From Paenibacillus_AR mesotrionivorans (GTDB lineage Bacteria > Bacillota > Bacilli > Paenibacillales > NBRC-103111), in the NCBI RefSeq assembly GCF_046098205.1, contig NZ_JBJURJ010000014.1, positions 166,516 through 230,515 on the forward strand: DNA of 64,000 nucleotides, in the 5' to 3' direction. The notes below the pieces were generated by a model. The model was given only the letters and a program-made list of their open reading frames with translations. It was not told the origin of the DNA and did no database searches. Shown here in pieces: positions 41,350-49,670 of this stretch. The translations under genes and the position numbers were made by a program. Positions within the stretch are counted from its first letter, which is position 1. Every line of letters starts with the position of its first letter.

Positions 41350-42717
41350 CTAATCCCGCTTAATGGCCGTCAGTGCATCGGTTCTAGAGGCGCTCACCGC
41401 CGGATAAAGTCCGGACAGCACCCCGGTCATAATCGCGAAGATCATCCCGGTCAGGATGGTGAGAGGGGGGATAAAGATCATCGGCGATTTGTCCTCGGAT
41501 ACAGACATAATCAGCACATTGAGCCCCCAGACTACCCAATAGGAAAACACAATGCCCAGCAATCCTCCCAACAGTCCAGTCAGCGCCGCCTCCACAATAA
41601 ACATGTTGCGGATTTGCGCCAGATTCGCTCCCAGCACCTTCATGATACCAATCTGGCGGCGCCGCTGGTAGGTGGACATGGTCATGGCCACGATAATGGA
41701 AATGGAGGCAATAATCAGAATGAAGACACCGATACCCATAGCGACCATCTTGATAATGGCGAACTGCTCGGCCACCATTTCCCGCTGATTCAGATTAGTT
41801 CGTGTATTGACCCGCAGCCGCTGAATCTGCTTCTCCACCGATTCAACCACATCCTGGCTGTCTACCTTGACAGTAGCTGTTCCATAGCTTTCCGTGGAGC
41901 TGGCGGTCACCGTTTTGTTCTCATTCAACTGCTCTTGAAGCATCTGCATGGTTTCTATGGAGACATATATCTTCTTGTCGTATTGAGCATTATCCGCATT
42001 GGTTCCCTGAGGCAGCTTCAGGATACCGGCCACTCTGAGCGGCGTGCTGGTCCGCGTCTTCCCCGTATTGCCTACCTGCGTCTTGAATTGAAGCTGCTTT
42101 TGATACAGCTCGGTGGGGGTTTTTTGCAGCTTCCGGTACTGGTCCATCAGATCCTTATCATACGGATTCCGGGAAATCTGCTCCATCAGATTATCCATCG
42201 TCACCGGATCGTTAAGCCCCAGAGTCGCTCCGTAATTTAACACAATGGCCCCCTGTGTATCCACAGGTCCCCCTTGGGCAAAGGTATGGCCAAACTGCGT
42301 CAGGGAATCCAGGTTCGTACCGATTACCTGCACATAGGAATTCCGGTTGTCATTGGTCACCATCTGCATATAACCCATTTCCTCGAATGGGGCCGCTGCG
42401 GAAACATGGGGGAATTGGCGGATGAGATCCAGCTTCTGCTTCGTCAGCTTGCCCTGCTCCAGCATTTCGGCACTGATCCTGGAGCCTCCCGTTGATCCCG
42501 GGGCCGATACTCCGGCGTTGGCCGTTACCGTAATTTCATCCATTTTGAAAAACTGGTTCATTTCCTTTTCCGTATACTTCTGGGCGGAATCCCCTACGCT
42601 CATGGCCACCACAATGGCGGCACAGCCGATGGAGATCCCCGCCGCACACAGCCCCGTAACTACCTTGCGGCGTTTCACCTGATCCCAGGATAACCGCAAT
42701 ATATCGCTGATTCTCAT
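41350..42717 (-). CDS. MacB/FtsX-type ABC transporter permease
   Basis: 455 residues, four helices: one at the N-terminus (VVTGLCAAGISIGCAAIVVAMSVGD), a ~250-residue extracytoplasmic domain, then three at the C-terminus (MGIGVFILIIASISIIVAMTMS and two more), ending with the FtsX signature STYQRRRQIGIMKVLGAN...SASRTDALTAIKRD. It couples ATP hydrolysis to mechanical work on envelope substrates. It overlaps the ATPase gene by four bases and is followed by the MacA-like adaptor. Substrate unknown; antimicrobial peptides are common for the family. Confidence 0.92.
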   Translation of the reverse strand: MRISDILRLSWDQVKRRKVVTGLCAAGISIGCAAIVVAMSVGDSAQKYTEKEMNQFFKMDEITVTANAGVSAPGSTGGSRISAEMLEQGKLTKQKLDLIRQFPHVSAAAPFEEMGYMQMVTNDNRNSYVQVIGTNLDSLTQFGHTFAQGGPVDTQGAIVLNYGATLGLNDPVTMDNLMEQISRNPYDKDLMDQYRKLQKTPTELYQKQLQFKTQVGNTGKTRTSTPLRVAGILKLPQGTNADNAQYDKKIYVSIETMQMLQEQLNENKTVTASSTESYGTATVKVDSQDVVESVEKQIQRLRVNTRTNLNQREMVAEQFAIIKMVAMGIGVFILIIASISIIVAMTMSTYQRRRQIGIMKVLGANLAQIRNMFIVEAALTGLLGGLLGIVFSYWVVWGLNVLIMSVSEDKSPMIFIPPLTILTGMIFAIMTGVLSGLYPAVSASRTDALTAIKRD

Positions 42718-43430
42718 GCTTCCTCACCTCCGGCCGCCACTTCACCGGCCCCCTCCGTATCCTGGAGGCAGCCATCCCGCAAAGTAAGAATACGCTTGGT
42801 ATGCCGGGCCACCTCATGCTCGTGGGTCACGATAATGAAGGTGGTGGAGAGGGTGCTGTTGAGCCTTTTCAGAATCGTAATGATTTCATCCTCCGTCTTG
42901 GTATCCAAATTGCCTGTTGGCTCGTCCGCAAAAATAACCGACGGCTCCGTCACCAGCGAACGGGCGATACTTACCCGCTGCTGCTGGCCCCCCGACAGCT
43001 GCGAGGGAAACAGCTCCGATTTTTCGGGAATGCCCACCTGCTCCAGGAGCGATAGGGCCTTTTGCTTGCGCACGGAAGGGCGGATGGACTGGAATATAAG
43101 CGGCAGCTCCACGTTCTCCCTCACCGTCAGATTGGCAATCAGCTCGTACGCCTGAAAAATAAAACCGATATGCGTTCTTCGAAATTCTGCCAGCTGGCTC
43201 TCGTTCATTTTCACGATGCTTTCGCCGGCTATGTAGATGTTCCCCTCTGTTGGCTTCATCAGTCCCGCCATCAGGTTTAACAGGGTGGATTTGCCTGACC
43301 CGGAGCTGCCCAATAATGCCAGCATTTCCCCCTTTTGCACCCGAAAATCGATATTCTGAAGCACTTGCGTCGTTTCACCCCCGCTTAAGAAGGAGTGAGA
43401 CAAATGTTCCACTCGAAGCATAACCGCCAT
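42714..43430 (-). CDS. MacB/LolD-type ABC transporter ATP-binding protein
   Basis: 238 residues. Walker A ALLGSSGSGKSTLLNLMAGLMKPTEG, the LolD-like RTHIGFIFQAYELIANLTVRENVELPLI, signature LSGGQQQRVSIARSLVTEPSVIFADEPTGNLD, and the switch His in IIVTHEHEVA. All catalytic residues are intact. The start MAVMLRVEHLSHSF at 43430 follows GGAGGAAAGG; upstream codons in frame have no such site. It is the first gene of the ATPase-permease-adaptor operon and is divergent from a TetR gene. Confidence 0.93.
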   Translation of the reverse strand: MAVMLRVEHLSHSFLSGGETTQVLQNIDFRVQKGEMLALLGSSGSGKSTLLNLMAGLMKPTEGNIYIAGESIVKMNESQLAEFRRTHIGFIFQAYELIANLTVRENVELPLIFQSIRPSVRKQKALSLLEQVGIPEKSELFPSQLSGGQQQRVSIARSLVTEPSVIFADEPTGNLDTKTEDEIITILKRLNSTLSTTFIIVTHEHEVARHTKRILTLRDGCLQDTEGAGEVAAGGEEA

Positions 43431-43681
43431 CCTTTCCTCCAAAACCCGGTCTGCAGGACAAACACACATAATGTGTAAGGCATCTCCTGACTGAGCCGGG
43501 CGTATTCCGAACAATCCGGACCATCACCCTTCCAAACGGACATAAAAAGGGCATACATATGTTTTGACGATACGGGAAAGGAAAAGGTTTCTTAACATTT
43601 CCTGAACTTGGCTATTTGATCGATTTCTAAGAGAGAATTTCATGAGCACATGGGGATTTTCCTTTAGGTGTTTACAACAAC

Positions 43682-43721
43682 TGTATAACACTGTTACAAT
43701 GCCTCTATAACAACGTTATAG
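43682..43721. promoter_or_regulatory. Paired TetR-type operators
   Basis: CTATAACAACGTTATAG (43705-43721) is a perfect 7-3-7 palindrome starting 32 bp before the tetR ATG. A related but less perfect copy, TGTATAACACTGTTACA, lies at 43682-43698. The two are 23 bp apart centre to centre, two helical turns. They sit where repression of tetR is expected, and could also affect the divergent efflux operon about 270 bp away. Confidence 0.65.
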
Positions 43722-43736
43722 AAAGGCGGCATTATA

Positions 43737-44381
43737 ATGGATTCACCTTCTAATCCGGTCTCCCCGCCGGCAGACACCCGCATCGTCATCCGGGAAGCGG
43801 CCAAACGCCTCTTTCTCCGCCAAGGCTACCATCAAGTATCCATGCGGGCGCTTGCGGCGGAAGCGGGTATTTCCACCGGCCCTTTATATTTCCATTACCG
43901 CAGCAAATCCGATGTGTTCTTTGATATTTGCCTGGACGCCCTCTCCCGCTTGAATGAGCACGTGGAGCAAGCAGCTTCTACCGGGACGGGTTTTCTCCTG
44001 CGCCTCCGGGAAATTTTCCGCGCCTTCCAACAATTTTATGAGCTAGAGCCGTTAAACAGCCAACTGGTACGGCTTTGCTTCAACCCGCTCTTCGGTATCG
44101 GCTTTTCACAAGAACAGCTGGGGCTGCTTCTGGAAAAGAAAGCTTTGCATATGGAGCTGATGCAGGAGGTTATCCGCCAGGGTATCGCCTGCGGAGAGCT
44201 GAAGGAGCTGGATTCCGCCCGGTTTATGCTGATCCTGTATGCACTGGGGGATGGTATCTTTTCCGCACGGGAAAATGGAGAACTGGAGCGTTTCGGCATT
44301 ACGTTGGAGACTTTGATGGAGGAGGCCTCCCGTCTGTTGTATACGGGCATTGTGAAGAGAGAGGGGAACGGGCCATGTTGA
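43737..44381 (+). CDS. TetR-family transcriptional regulator
   Basis: 214 residues. The N-terminal helix-turn-helix reads REAAKRLFLRQGYHQVSMRALAAEAGISTGPLYFHYRSKSDVF over residues 19-61, the TetR signature. The remaining helices form the ligand and dimer domain. ATG follows AAAGGCGGC. The stop overlaps the start of an alpha/beta hydrolase gene by seven bases, so the two are coupled, and paired palindromes precede the gene. It is probably an autorepressor; the ligand is unknown. Confidence 0.93.
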   Translation: MDSPSNPVSPPADTRIVIREAAKRLFLRQGYHQVSMRALAAEAGISTGPLYFHYRSKSDVFFDICLDALSRLNEHVEQAASTGTGFLLRLREIFRAFQQFYELEPLNSQLVRLCFNPLFGIGFSQEQLGLLLEKKALHMELMQEVIRQGIACGELKELDSARFMLILYALGDGIFSARENGELERFGITLETLMEEASRLLYTGIVKREGNGPC

Positions 44382-45514
44382 TGGGAGTGCTGGTTGGGGT
44401 ATTGTGCACAGTGGCTGCAGTGGCCGCCGCTTTGCTGTTCTACCGTCGGATGAAGCAGCAGAATATCCTCGCTGCTGCACGGAAAGCGGTGGAACAGGGA
44501 GGGATCAGCTCCGTGGAGGAAGTGGTGCTGGGCGGTGTGCGCCAGCGTGTCCTGATCCAGACCCGCCGTCCCGCCACACCCGTGCTGCTGGTGCTTCATG
44601 GGGGACCGGGCATGCCGGTTCCCGGAGTCGGCTGCCGGGAGGCGGACTGGGTGTTCAACCTCTGCACCCGGCGGCTGCTGGAGCAATACACCGTCGTTTT
44701 CTGGGACCAGCGGGGAACAGGCGCCTCCTGGTCCCGGGACATTGACCCTCACTCCATGCATGTAGAACAGCACGTGGAGGATGCCGCCCAATTGGTAGAA
44801 TGGCTCACCGCCCGTTTTGGCACCGAGAAGCTCACTCTCTGCGGAATTTCCTGGGGCTCCCTGCTGGGTTTGAAGCTGGCAGCCCGCTGTCCGCAGAAGC
44901 TGGACGCCTATTTCGGTCTGGCCCAGATTGTGGATTGGACGGGAAGCGATAAGGAGGCTTATACCTGGCTTCTGCAGGAAGCCAAAATGCATGGGCATAA
45001 CAAGGCTCTCCGGGAGCTGGAGAGAATGGGACCGCCGCCTTATACCCTCAACTTGGCTAACTGGAATCAGCTGAGGAAATGGCTAATGCTGCTGGGAGGA
45101 TTCATCTATAACGGCGGGGAGACCAAACATCCCGGCATGGCTGCCGCCTTTCGTTTACTGCTGTCGTCTCCGGATTATTCCCTGGGAAATCTGATCAGGA
45201 TGTTCACCCGCGGCATGAAGCTTTCTTACTCGCCGCAAACCTTGAGAGATATGGATGCATTCAACGCCTCCATCGAGATTCCCCGACTGGAAATTCCCGC
45301 CACCTTCATCCATGGTCGATTGGATCGGGTTATTTCGGGGCGGCTGCTGGAGCAATATGTGGACCGGCTGGATTCTCCCCAAGGCAAAAGCCTACACTGG
45401 CTGGAGCGCTCCGCCCATATGTTCTGCCCGGACGATGCCCGGCTGGTGGAAGAATTGCTCCTGGCCGGAGTTAATCCGACTTGGTCAGCAAATACAAAAA
45501 ATATGGCGTACTGA
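44375..45514 (+). CDS. Alpha/beta hydrolase, proline iminopeptidase-like, membrane-anchored
   Basis: 379 residues. An N-terminal hydrophobic segment (VLVGVLCTVAAVAAALLFY) followed by the hydrolase domain: oxyanion LVLHGGPGMPVPG, VVFWDQRGTGASW, nucleophile elbow LCGISWGSLLGL with Ser, an Asp in FIHGRLDRVIS and His in LERSAHMF. The WDQRGTG and GxSWG stretches are typical of the proline iminopeptidase (S33) group, but the substrate is open. The ATG is inside the end of tetR (seven-base overlap), which argues for co-regulation. The upstream in-frame reading to 44075 is a shadow of tetR. Confidence 0.88.
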   Translation: MLMGVLVGVLCTVAAVAAALLFYRRMKQQNILAAARKAVEQGGISSVEEVVLGGVRQRVLIQTRRPATPVLLVLHGGPGMPVPGVGCREADWVFNLCTRRLLEQYTVVFWDQRGTGASWSRDIDPHSMHVEQHVEDAAQLVEWLTARFGTEKLTLCGISWGSLLGLKLAARCPQKLDAYFGLAQIVDWTGSDKEAYTWLLQEAKMHGHNKALRELERMGPPPYTLNLANWNQLRKWLMLLGGFIYNGGETKHPGMAAAFRLLLSSPDYSLGNLIRMFTRGMKLSYSPQTLRDMDAFNASIEIPRLEIPATFIHGRLDRVISGRLLEQYVDRLDSPQGKSLHWLERSAHMFCPDDARLVEELLLAGVNPTWSANTKNMAY

Positions 45515-45520
45515 ACAAGG

Positions 45521-45709
45521 TTCTAACGGCGGTGAAAGACGCTATTTGCCCCCAAAACAGCTCTTCTCCATTCTAACGGCGGTAGGAGACGCTATTCCCG
45601 AGGAATGTACCGGTTTTGCCGCGAGTAGGCTCCAATAAGATCCCACACCGCCGTTAGATTTTGAAATGTCTTCTTTTCCGCAGAATAACGGCTGTGGCTT
45701 CCGTTAGAA
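45521..45709. repeat. Cluster of TCTAACGG-type intergenic repeats
   Basis: TTCTAACGGCGGTGAAAGACGCTATT (split) begins at 45521, a near copy at 45571, and reverse-oriented copies of the CCGTTAGA end at ~45647-45658 and ~45701-45709. The common pattern is TCTAACGG, about 10 bases, then GACGCTATT. The same pattern occurs near 63470-63605. The gap 45515-45842 contains nothing else recognisable. Confidence 0.7.
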
Positions 45710-45842
45710 TGTACCACAGCACCAGCGTCCGGTGCCGTTCTACCCGAACGCAGCAGTCTACAGAGAAAAGCCGGGAAGCCTGCCTAATCCTTGACTGGAT
45801 CATGCAGGCTTCCTTGCCTATGGACGTACTCATCTTTCCACT

Positions 45843-46637
45843 TCAGCTTCCCGTGCTCTGATAATGGCGGACTCCCACCTGCCAGACCGCCAGCGACACC
45901 GCCATAAAGGCCAGCCCTGCAGGCAGCGAAAGCCATCCGGCCCACACTGGATACCCCCAGCCGCAGATAGCCGCAGCCGGATAGAAGCTCACAGGCAGCA
46001 CCGGCGGCAGGAACAGGAACATCCCTTTCAGCATCCGCGGCATATAGGGCTCGGGGCAGCGGGTCACCTGGTAGCTGGCATTGGTGAGAATGTAAATCCA
46101 GTCCAGACCTTTAATGGTGAAGAAGGCCACACCGGAGGTCAGAACGAACACGCCGCAGTACATGATGGTTCCTCCGGCCAACGCCGAAACCAGCAGCGAC
46201 GCATTCCACAGGGAGAGTGGCACATCCATCCGCGCAAGGGCCCAAAGAATGGCGCACACCCCCGTGACCGGGCGCATCAGGCGGTGCAGGTGAAACCGCG
46301 AGGCCGCCACCTGCATAAATAATGAACACGGCCGTAGCAGCACCCGGTCAAATTCCCCGGAGCGCAGCATCTGCCAGGGAAAATAATCGAAGCCCCGGCA
46401 TAAGCTCTCTGCCAGCCCGAAGGAAGATACCGCTAGAGCGTAGATTAGAATAATCCGCTCTACCGACCACTCTCCAATACTGCCGAAGCGGGAGAACAGC
46501 AGCACCGTAGACAGCGGATCGGTCACCACTACAAAACCTACCTGGATCAGCATCAGCCACCAGCCCTTGTATTCCATCCCGCTCAGGAGATGCAGGCGCA
46601 GCAGCTTGAAATATACCTTGGCCTCCAACAGCCTCAC
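45843..46637 (-). CDS. ABC-2 family permease (DUF990-like)
   Basis: 264 residues, about six helices. The N-terminus KVYFKLLRLHLLSGMEYKGWW and the middle YALAVSSFGLAESLCRGFDYFPWQMLRSGEFDRVLLRPCSLFMQV (read in two parts) match the ABC-2 subunit family that occurs in pairs with a second permease and a long-tailed ATPase. Its start overlaps the upstream permease stop by four bases. Substrate unknown; family members have been linked to export of small molecules. Confidence 0.85.
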   Translation of the reverse strand: MRLLEAKVYFKLLRLHLLSGMEYKGWWLMLIQVGFVVVTDPLSTVLLFSRFGSIGEWSVERIILIYALAVSSFGLAESLCRGFDYFPWQMLRSGEFDRVLLRPCSLFMQVAASRFHLHRLMRPVTGVCAILWALARMDVPLSLWNASLLVSALAGGTIMYCGVFVLTSGVAFFTIKGLDWIYILTNASYQVTRCPEPYMPRMLKGMFLFLPPVLPVSFYPAAAICGWGYPVWAGWLSLPAGLAFMAVSLAVWQVGVRHYQSTGS

Positions 46638-47464
46638 CCTCCTTGAATAATCAGATGCTTAAGCCGACTTTTCATGATCGTCCGACCAACAACCACAAAA
46701 ACAACAATCCAAAACAGCTGCAGCATCATTCCCGGCCACGCCGTTCCAGGTGTCAGGCTGCCCGTATAGAGCTGTGCCGGAAGGTCAGCGAAGCCGCCGA
46801 AGGGCTGCAAGCGGAGGAAGGTTTGCAGACTGTCCGGCCATAACCGCAAGGGCAGATAAGTCCCTGACAAGACGGCGCTCAACAGCATCAGCATATAGAA
46901 GGGACCATCCCCCCAGGTCGTATTCAGCCGGATGGCGGTAACCAGCATGGCATAAGCGGAGCACAGGAGAAAAGCCAGCACCACTGACAGCAGGAAGAGG
47001 AGGAAGCCCCCGGCAGAAGCAGGCCCAGCCAGCGCATAGCCTGCCGGCATCAGGATCCCCGCTACAATGGTCAGCACTCCGCGCAGCCAATTGGTCCCCA
47101 GCTTGCCTGCCGCGCTTTTTACCAGCCAATGGAGATAGAGATCCATGGGACGACATAGCTCCAGCGCCACATCCCCCTTATTGATTTTGGTTAGAATCTC
47201 ACTATCAATGGACATGGCCTGGAAAACAAAAATACCCTGCGCCAGCCAGATATAGGAGATCGTCTGCTCCAAGCCAAAGCCGTTATGATTCCATCCACCG
47301 TCCTGGCTGTAGGTATAAAAAACGGTATACACCACACACTCGATAATAGCCCAAAACACACCGACCATAGCCCCGGAAAGGGCAGCTACCCGGTACTGCA
47401 GCCCCTCCGCCATCCGGACACGAAAAAGAGAGCGGCACGCTCTCCAGGTTTGCATCGCAAGCAT
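46634..47464 (-). CDS. ABC-2 family permease
   Basis: 276 residues, about six helices. VAALSGAMVGVFWAIIECVVYTVFY and ISYIWLAQGIFVFQAM near the start and EILTKINKGDVALELCRPMDLYLHWLVKSAAGKLG mark it as the partner of the following ABC-2 permease. A 12-bp gap separates it from the ATPase gene. The three genes form one operon. Confidence 0.86.
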   Translation of the reverse strand: MLAMQTWRACRSLFRVRMAEGLQYRVAALSGAMVGVFWAIIECVVYTVFYTYSQDGGWNHNGFGLEQTISYIWLAQGIFVFQAMSIDSEILTKINKGDVALELCRPMDLYLHWLVKSAAGKLGTNWLRGVLTIVAGILMPAGYALAGPASAGGFLLFLLSVVLAFLLCSAYAMLVTAIRLNTTWGDGPFYMLMLLSAVLSGTYLPLRLWPDSLQTFLRLQPFGGFADLPAQLYTGSLTPGTAWPGMMLQLFWIVVFVVVGRTIMKSRLKHLIIQGG

Positions 47465-47476
47465 GATATATCCCCC

Positions 47477-48292
47477 CTACACCAAAGCCAAGTCATTGTA
47501 CATGGCGGCAATCATTTCATCCGTGTTCACCTTCATCACGACCTCGGGTGCATATTTCTTCTGGAGTCCGGATAACCTCCCGTCATACAAGAGCCGCCCC
47601 CGGCCAATCACCATTACCCGTTGGCATAATGCCTCCATATCGTCCATGTCATGGGTGGTGAGCACCATGGTGACGCCGTTGCGCTGATTCTCCTCCTTCA
47701 AGAACCCCCGGATCGCCAGCTTGGATACGGCATCCAATCCGATGGTCGGCTCATCAAGGAACAGAATCCGCGGGCGGTGAAGCAAGGCCGCCGCCAGCTC
47801 GCAGCGCATCCGCTGCCCCAACGACAGCTGCCGCACCGGCGTCTGCAGCAGACTGTCCACTCCCAGCACTCCGGTCAGCTGGTTCAGCCGTGACCTGTAG
47901 TCCCCCGCGGAGATGCCGTACATATCCTTCAACACATCGAAGGAATCCGCCACCGGCACATCCCAGAACAGCTGGGAGCGCTGCCCGAACACTACGCCAA
48001 TCTGCGACACATGGGACACCCGCTCCTTCCAGGGAGTTCTGCCGATGATCCAGCACTTGCCGCTATCAGGCGTCAAAATCCCGCTCATAATCTTCACAGT
48101 GGTGGATTTCCCAGCGCCGTTGGGGCCAATATAACCGACCAGCTCCCCCTCTTGGATAGAGAAGCTGATACCCGCCAGCGCCTCCACCTTCTCCACATTC
48201 CGCATAAATGCTCCCCGGAGCAGCCCCCATTTCCCCTCCGGCCGCCGATACACCTTGAAGCTCTTCTTGATATCCTCCAGTATAATCTGCAT
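47477..48292 (-). CDS. ABC transporter ATP-binding protein
   Basis: 271 residues. The start MQIILEDIKKSFKVYRRPEGKWGLLRGAF at 48292 follows AAAGGAGG; a longer frame extends upstream but lacks a site. Walker A GYIGPNGAGKSTTVKIMSGIL, signature LSLGQRMRCELAAALLHRPRILFLDEPTIGLD, and switch VLTTHDMDDMEAL are intact. The insert KWGLLRGAFMRNVEKVEALAG is typical of ATPases that pair with DUF990-type permeases. First gene of a three-gene operon with the two permeases. Confidence 0.93.
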   Translation of the reverse strand: MQIILEDIKKSFKVYRRPEGKWGLLRGAFMRNVEKVEALAGISFSIQEGELVGYIGPNGAGKSTTVKIMSGILTPDSGKCWIIGRTPWKERVSHVSQIGVVFGQRSQLFWDVPVADSFDVLKDMYGISAGDYRSRLNQLTGVLGVDSLLQTPVRQLSLGQRMRCELAAALLHRPRILFLDEPTIGLDAVSKLAIRGFLKEENQRNGVTMVLTTHDMDDMEALCQRVMVIGRGRLLYDGRLSGLQKKYAPEVVMKVNTDEMIAAMYNDLALV

Positions 48293-48449
48293 GATCCGTC
48301 CTCCTTTGCTGCAATAACGTATCATGCTGATGGTGCATTTGGAAAAGACAAGGAGAAGCTCTCTCCATCCTCCGCTCCGCTTACTGACCGGGGGAAACTG
48401 TGGAAACCCTCCTTTTTTCGCAGCTATCCTTGATTTTCCGGCACTTGTA

Positions 48450-48598
48450 TGCCATACTATATTTATAATGAAAGTTGAGAGAACGCGAGTTCTCTTTACT
48501 ATTATCTTTTTCCGGTAATCGATGATGATGATCATCGGTTTTTTTATTTTTCTGCATAATGAAGAGGGATCGGCAGAAGCCTTTCCCTCTTTTTTTGC
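48450..48598 (+). ncRNA. Possible short plus-strand transcript with tandem terminators
   Basis: Downstream of a TATAAT-like word at 48474, a small GAGAGAACGCGAGTTCTCT hairpin is followed by two terminator-shaped hairpins in a row on the plus strand: CGATGATGATGATCATCG with T7 (to ~48547) and AGAGGGA...TCCCTCT with T7 (to ~48598). No plus-strand gene uses them. This could be a small RNA, but the -35 is weak and the call is tentative. Confidence 0.25.
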
Positions 48599-48603
48599 AT
48601 GTG

Positions 48604-48627
48604 AAAAGGACCCTTTGCAGGGTCCCC
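48604..48627 (-). terminator. Minus-strand hairpin terminator
   Basis: GGACCCTGCAAAGGGTCC followed by TTTTC on the minus strand. It would end transcription from sspP and its neighbours before the ABC operon. Confidence 0.6.
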
Positions 48628-48674
48628 TCAGACGGTGATTAATGGTATTTCGTTTCCTCTTCCAGACTCCTTTG

Positions 48675-48830
48675 TTACGTAACCAAATGTCTCTTTAAGG
48701 TTTTGCCCTTACGAGTCTTTGGCACATCCCTCCGGTTTCTTATGAGGCTGACATACCTCCGATTGGTTCTTGATCGGCCGAAAGCACTAACGTGTTCAAC
48801 GCAACCATCGCCTCTCTCTTCACCGTCGAT
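48675..48830 (-). pseudogene. Possible remnant of an acyl-CoA synthetase C-terminus
   Basis: In one minus-strand frame the end of this intergenic piece reads RNRRDVPKTRKGKTLKRHL and stops at 48675. The PKTR-x-GK-x2-KR pattern is the well-known C-terminal lysine motif of acetyl/acyl-CoA synthetases. The preceding ~30 codons resemble the family only when frames are switched (KREAMVALNTLVLSADQEP), and nothing of the main domain is left. I read it as a short eroded fragment. It could be chance similarity. Confidence 0.35.
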
Positions 48831-48909
48831 ATTAAGATGTCCCGAAACCTGGTAGGTTATACAAGCCAGGTAAAACTTTTTTAAACTTCTTCTGCTTCCG
48901 CTCCAGCCG

Positions 48910-49056
48910 TCAGCTGCCCTCGTGGGGAGCTTTGTGGGAGTGGTTGCGGTTCTTCACCTTCTTGGAGCCGGACAAGGGTGCTTGGGGACCGCCTGCTCCA
49001 TCTCCATGCCGTTCGCCGGAGGGTGGGTTCACCGGGTTAACCTTTTGCTTGACCAT
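48910..49056 (-). CDS. sspP: Small acid-soluble spore protein P
   Basis: A 48-codon gene too short for ordinary gene lists. The protein begins MVKQKVNPVNPPSGERHG and ends with PLSGSKKVKNRNHSHKAPHEGS (in two parts). PLxGSKKVKNRNH is the diagnostic core of SspP (formerly CotL), a minor spore core protein made in the forespore. The ATG follows GAGGGGTGAG. It is followed by a remnant and a hairpin terminator, and preceded 53 bp upstream by another small gene on the same strand. It fits the endospore-forming lifestyle shown by spoIIR. Confidence 0.88.
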   Translation of the reverse strand: MVKQKVNPVNPPSGERHGDGAGGPQAPLSGSKKVKNRNHSHKAPHEGS

Positions 49057-49109
49057 CTATTCTCACCCCTCGCTGCTTATCACAAATCCCGCTGCAAAAT
49101 TCAGAAACC

Positions 49110-49268
49110 TTACTGACGGGTGGTGGTATCCCTATTCAGGGCATCCATATGCTTCCGGTCGTTGAGGTCCTGGTTCAACTGCTGGGCATTATGGGCGTTA
49201 ACCCCTTCCACGTCCAGCCGCTTCACTTCATTTTGCAGATTCTTATCCGCTGATTTCTGCTGGGTCAT
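49110..49268 (-). CDS. Small hydrophilic protein of unknown function
   Basis: 52 residues, MTQQKSADKNLQNEVKRLD then a Asn/Gln/Asp-rich body (VNAHNAQQLNQDLNDRK). No hydrophobic segment. The ATG is preceded by AAGAGAGGAGAGG, a strong site, which supports that it is real. Composition (Gln, Asn, Lys, Asp rich, few aromatics) and position before sspP suggest a spore-associated protein, but I do not recognise a family. Confidence 0.65.
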   Translation of the reverse strand: MTQQKSADKNLQNEVKRLDVEGVNAHNAQQLNQDLNDRKHMDALNRDTTTRQ

Positions 49269-49313
49269 CCGATTCCTCTCCTCTCTTCTTGTGCAAATGG
49301 TTTCCAAAACGAA

Positions 49314-49670
49314 TCAGGCGTGTGTCTCCTGCTGCAGGGCCTGGGCACATTCATGAAGATTGCGGACATGATCCTGGATCAGATCCTGAACCAGCTTGCC
49401 CCGTTCATCAATGGTGCCGCCTTCGCCTTTTTCCGCGTCCACCAGCTCCACTAACACCTCGCGGGAATCCACGTAGGTCACCAGAAAATCAAAGAAGTAT
49501 TGGCTGTGTCCTGCATTGCCTACAGCTACCCGCAGAGCCTTGGGATTGGCCTCGTCGGCCTGCACCGTTACCGCATCCGTGGTTTTCATCGTGGTCGGCA
49601 GCACCCGTCGCCATGCGTCAACCAAACGCGACTGATCCATTTGAAGCTGATCCTTCTGCTTGTCACTCAT
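49314..49670 (-). CDS. Conserved hypothetical protein
   Basis: 118 residues, cytosolic: MSDKQKDQLQMDQSRLVDAWRRVLPTTMKT, a central strand-rich part (LRVAVGNAGHSQYFFDFLVTYVDSREV), and a helical end (VQDLIQDHVRNLHECAQALQQE). The start follows GGGGAGGTG. I recall no function for it; the YFFDFLVTYVD stretch hints at a small alpha/beta fold. It is the first of a small run of three leftward genes ending with sspP. Confidence 0.7.
   Translation of the reverse strand: MSDKQKDQLQMDQSRLVDAWRRVLPTTMKTTDAVTVQADEANPKALRVAVGNAGHSQYFFDFLVTYVDSREVLVELVDAEKGEGGTIDERGKLVQDLIQDHVRNLHECAQALQQETHA

Noticed and set aside
44075..44374. An N-terminal extension of the alpha/beta hydrolase
   Set aside because: It is the shadow of tetR in another frame; the ATG at 44375 gives a sensible membrane anchor and overlaps the tetR stop as in coupled genes.
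45521..45709. A CRISPR array
   Set aside because: Copies are few, unevenly spaced, in both orientations, and no cas genes are present.
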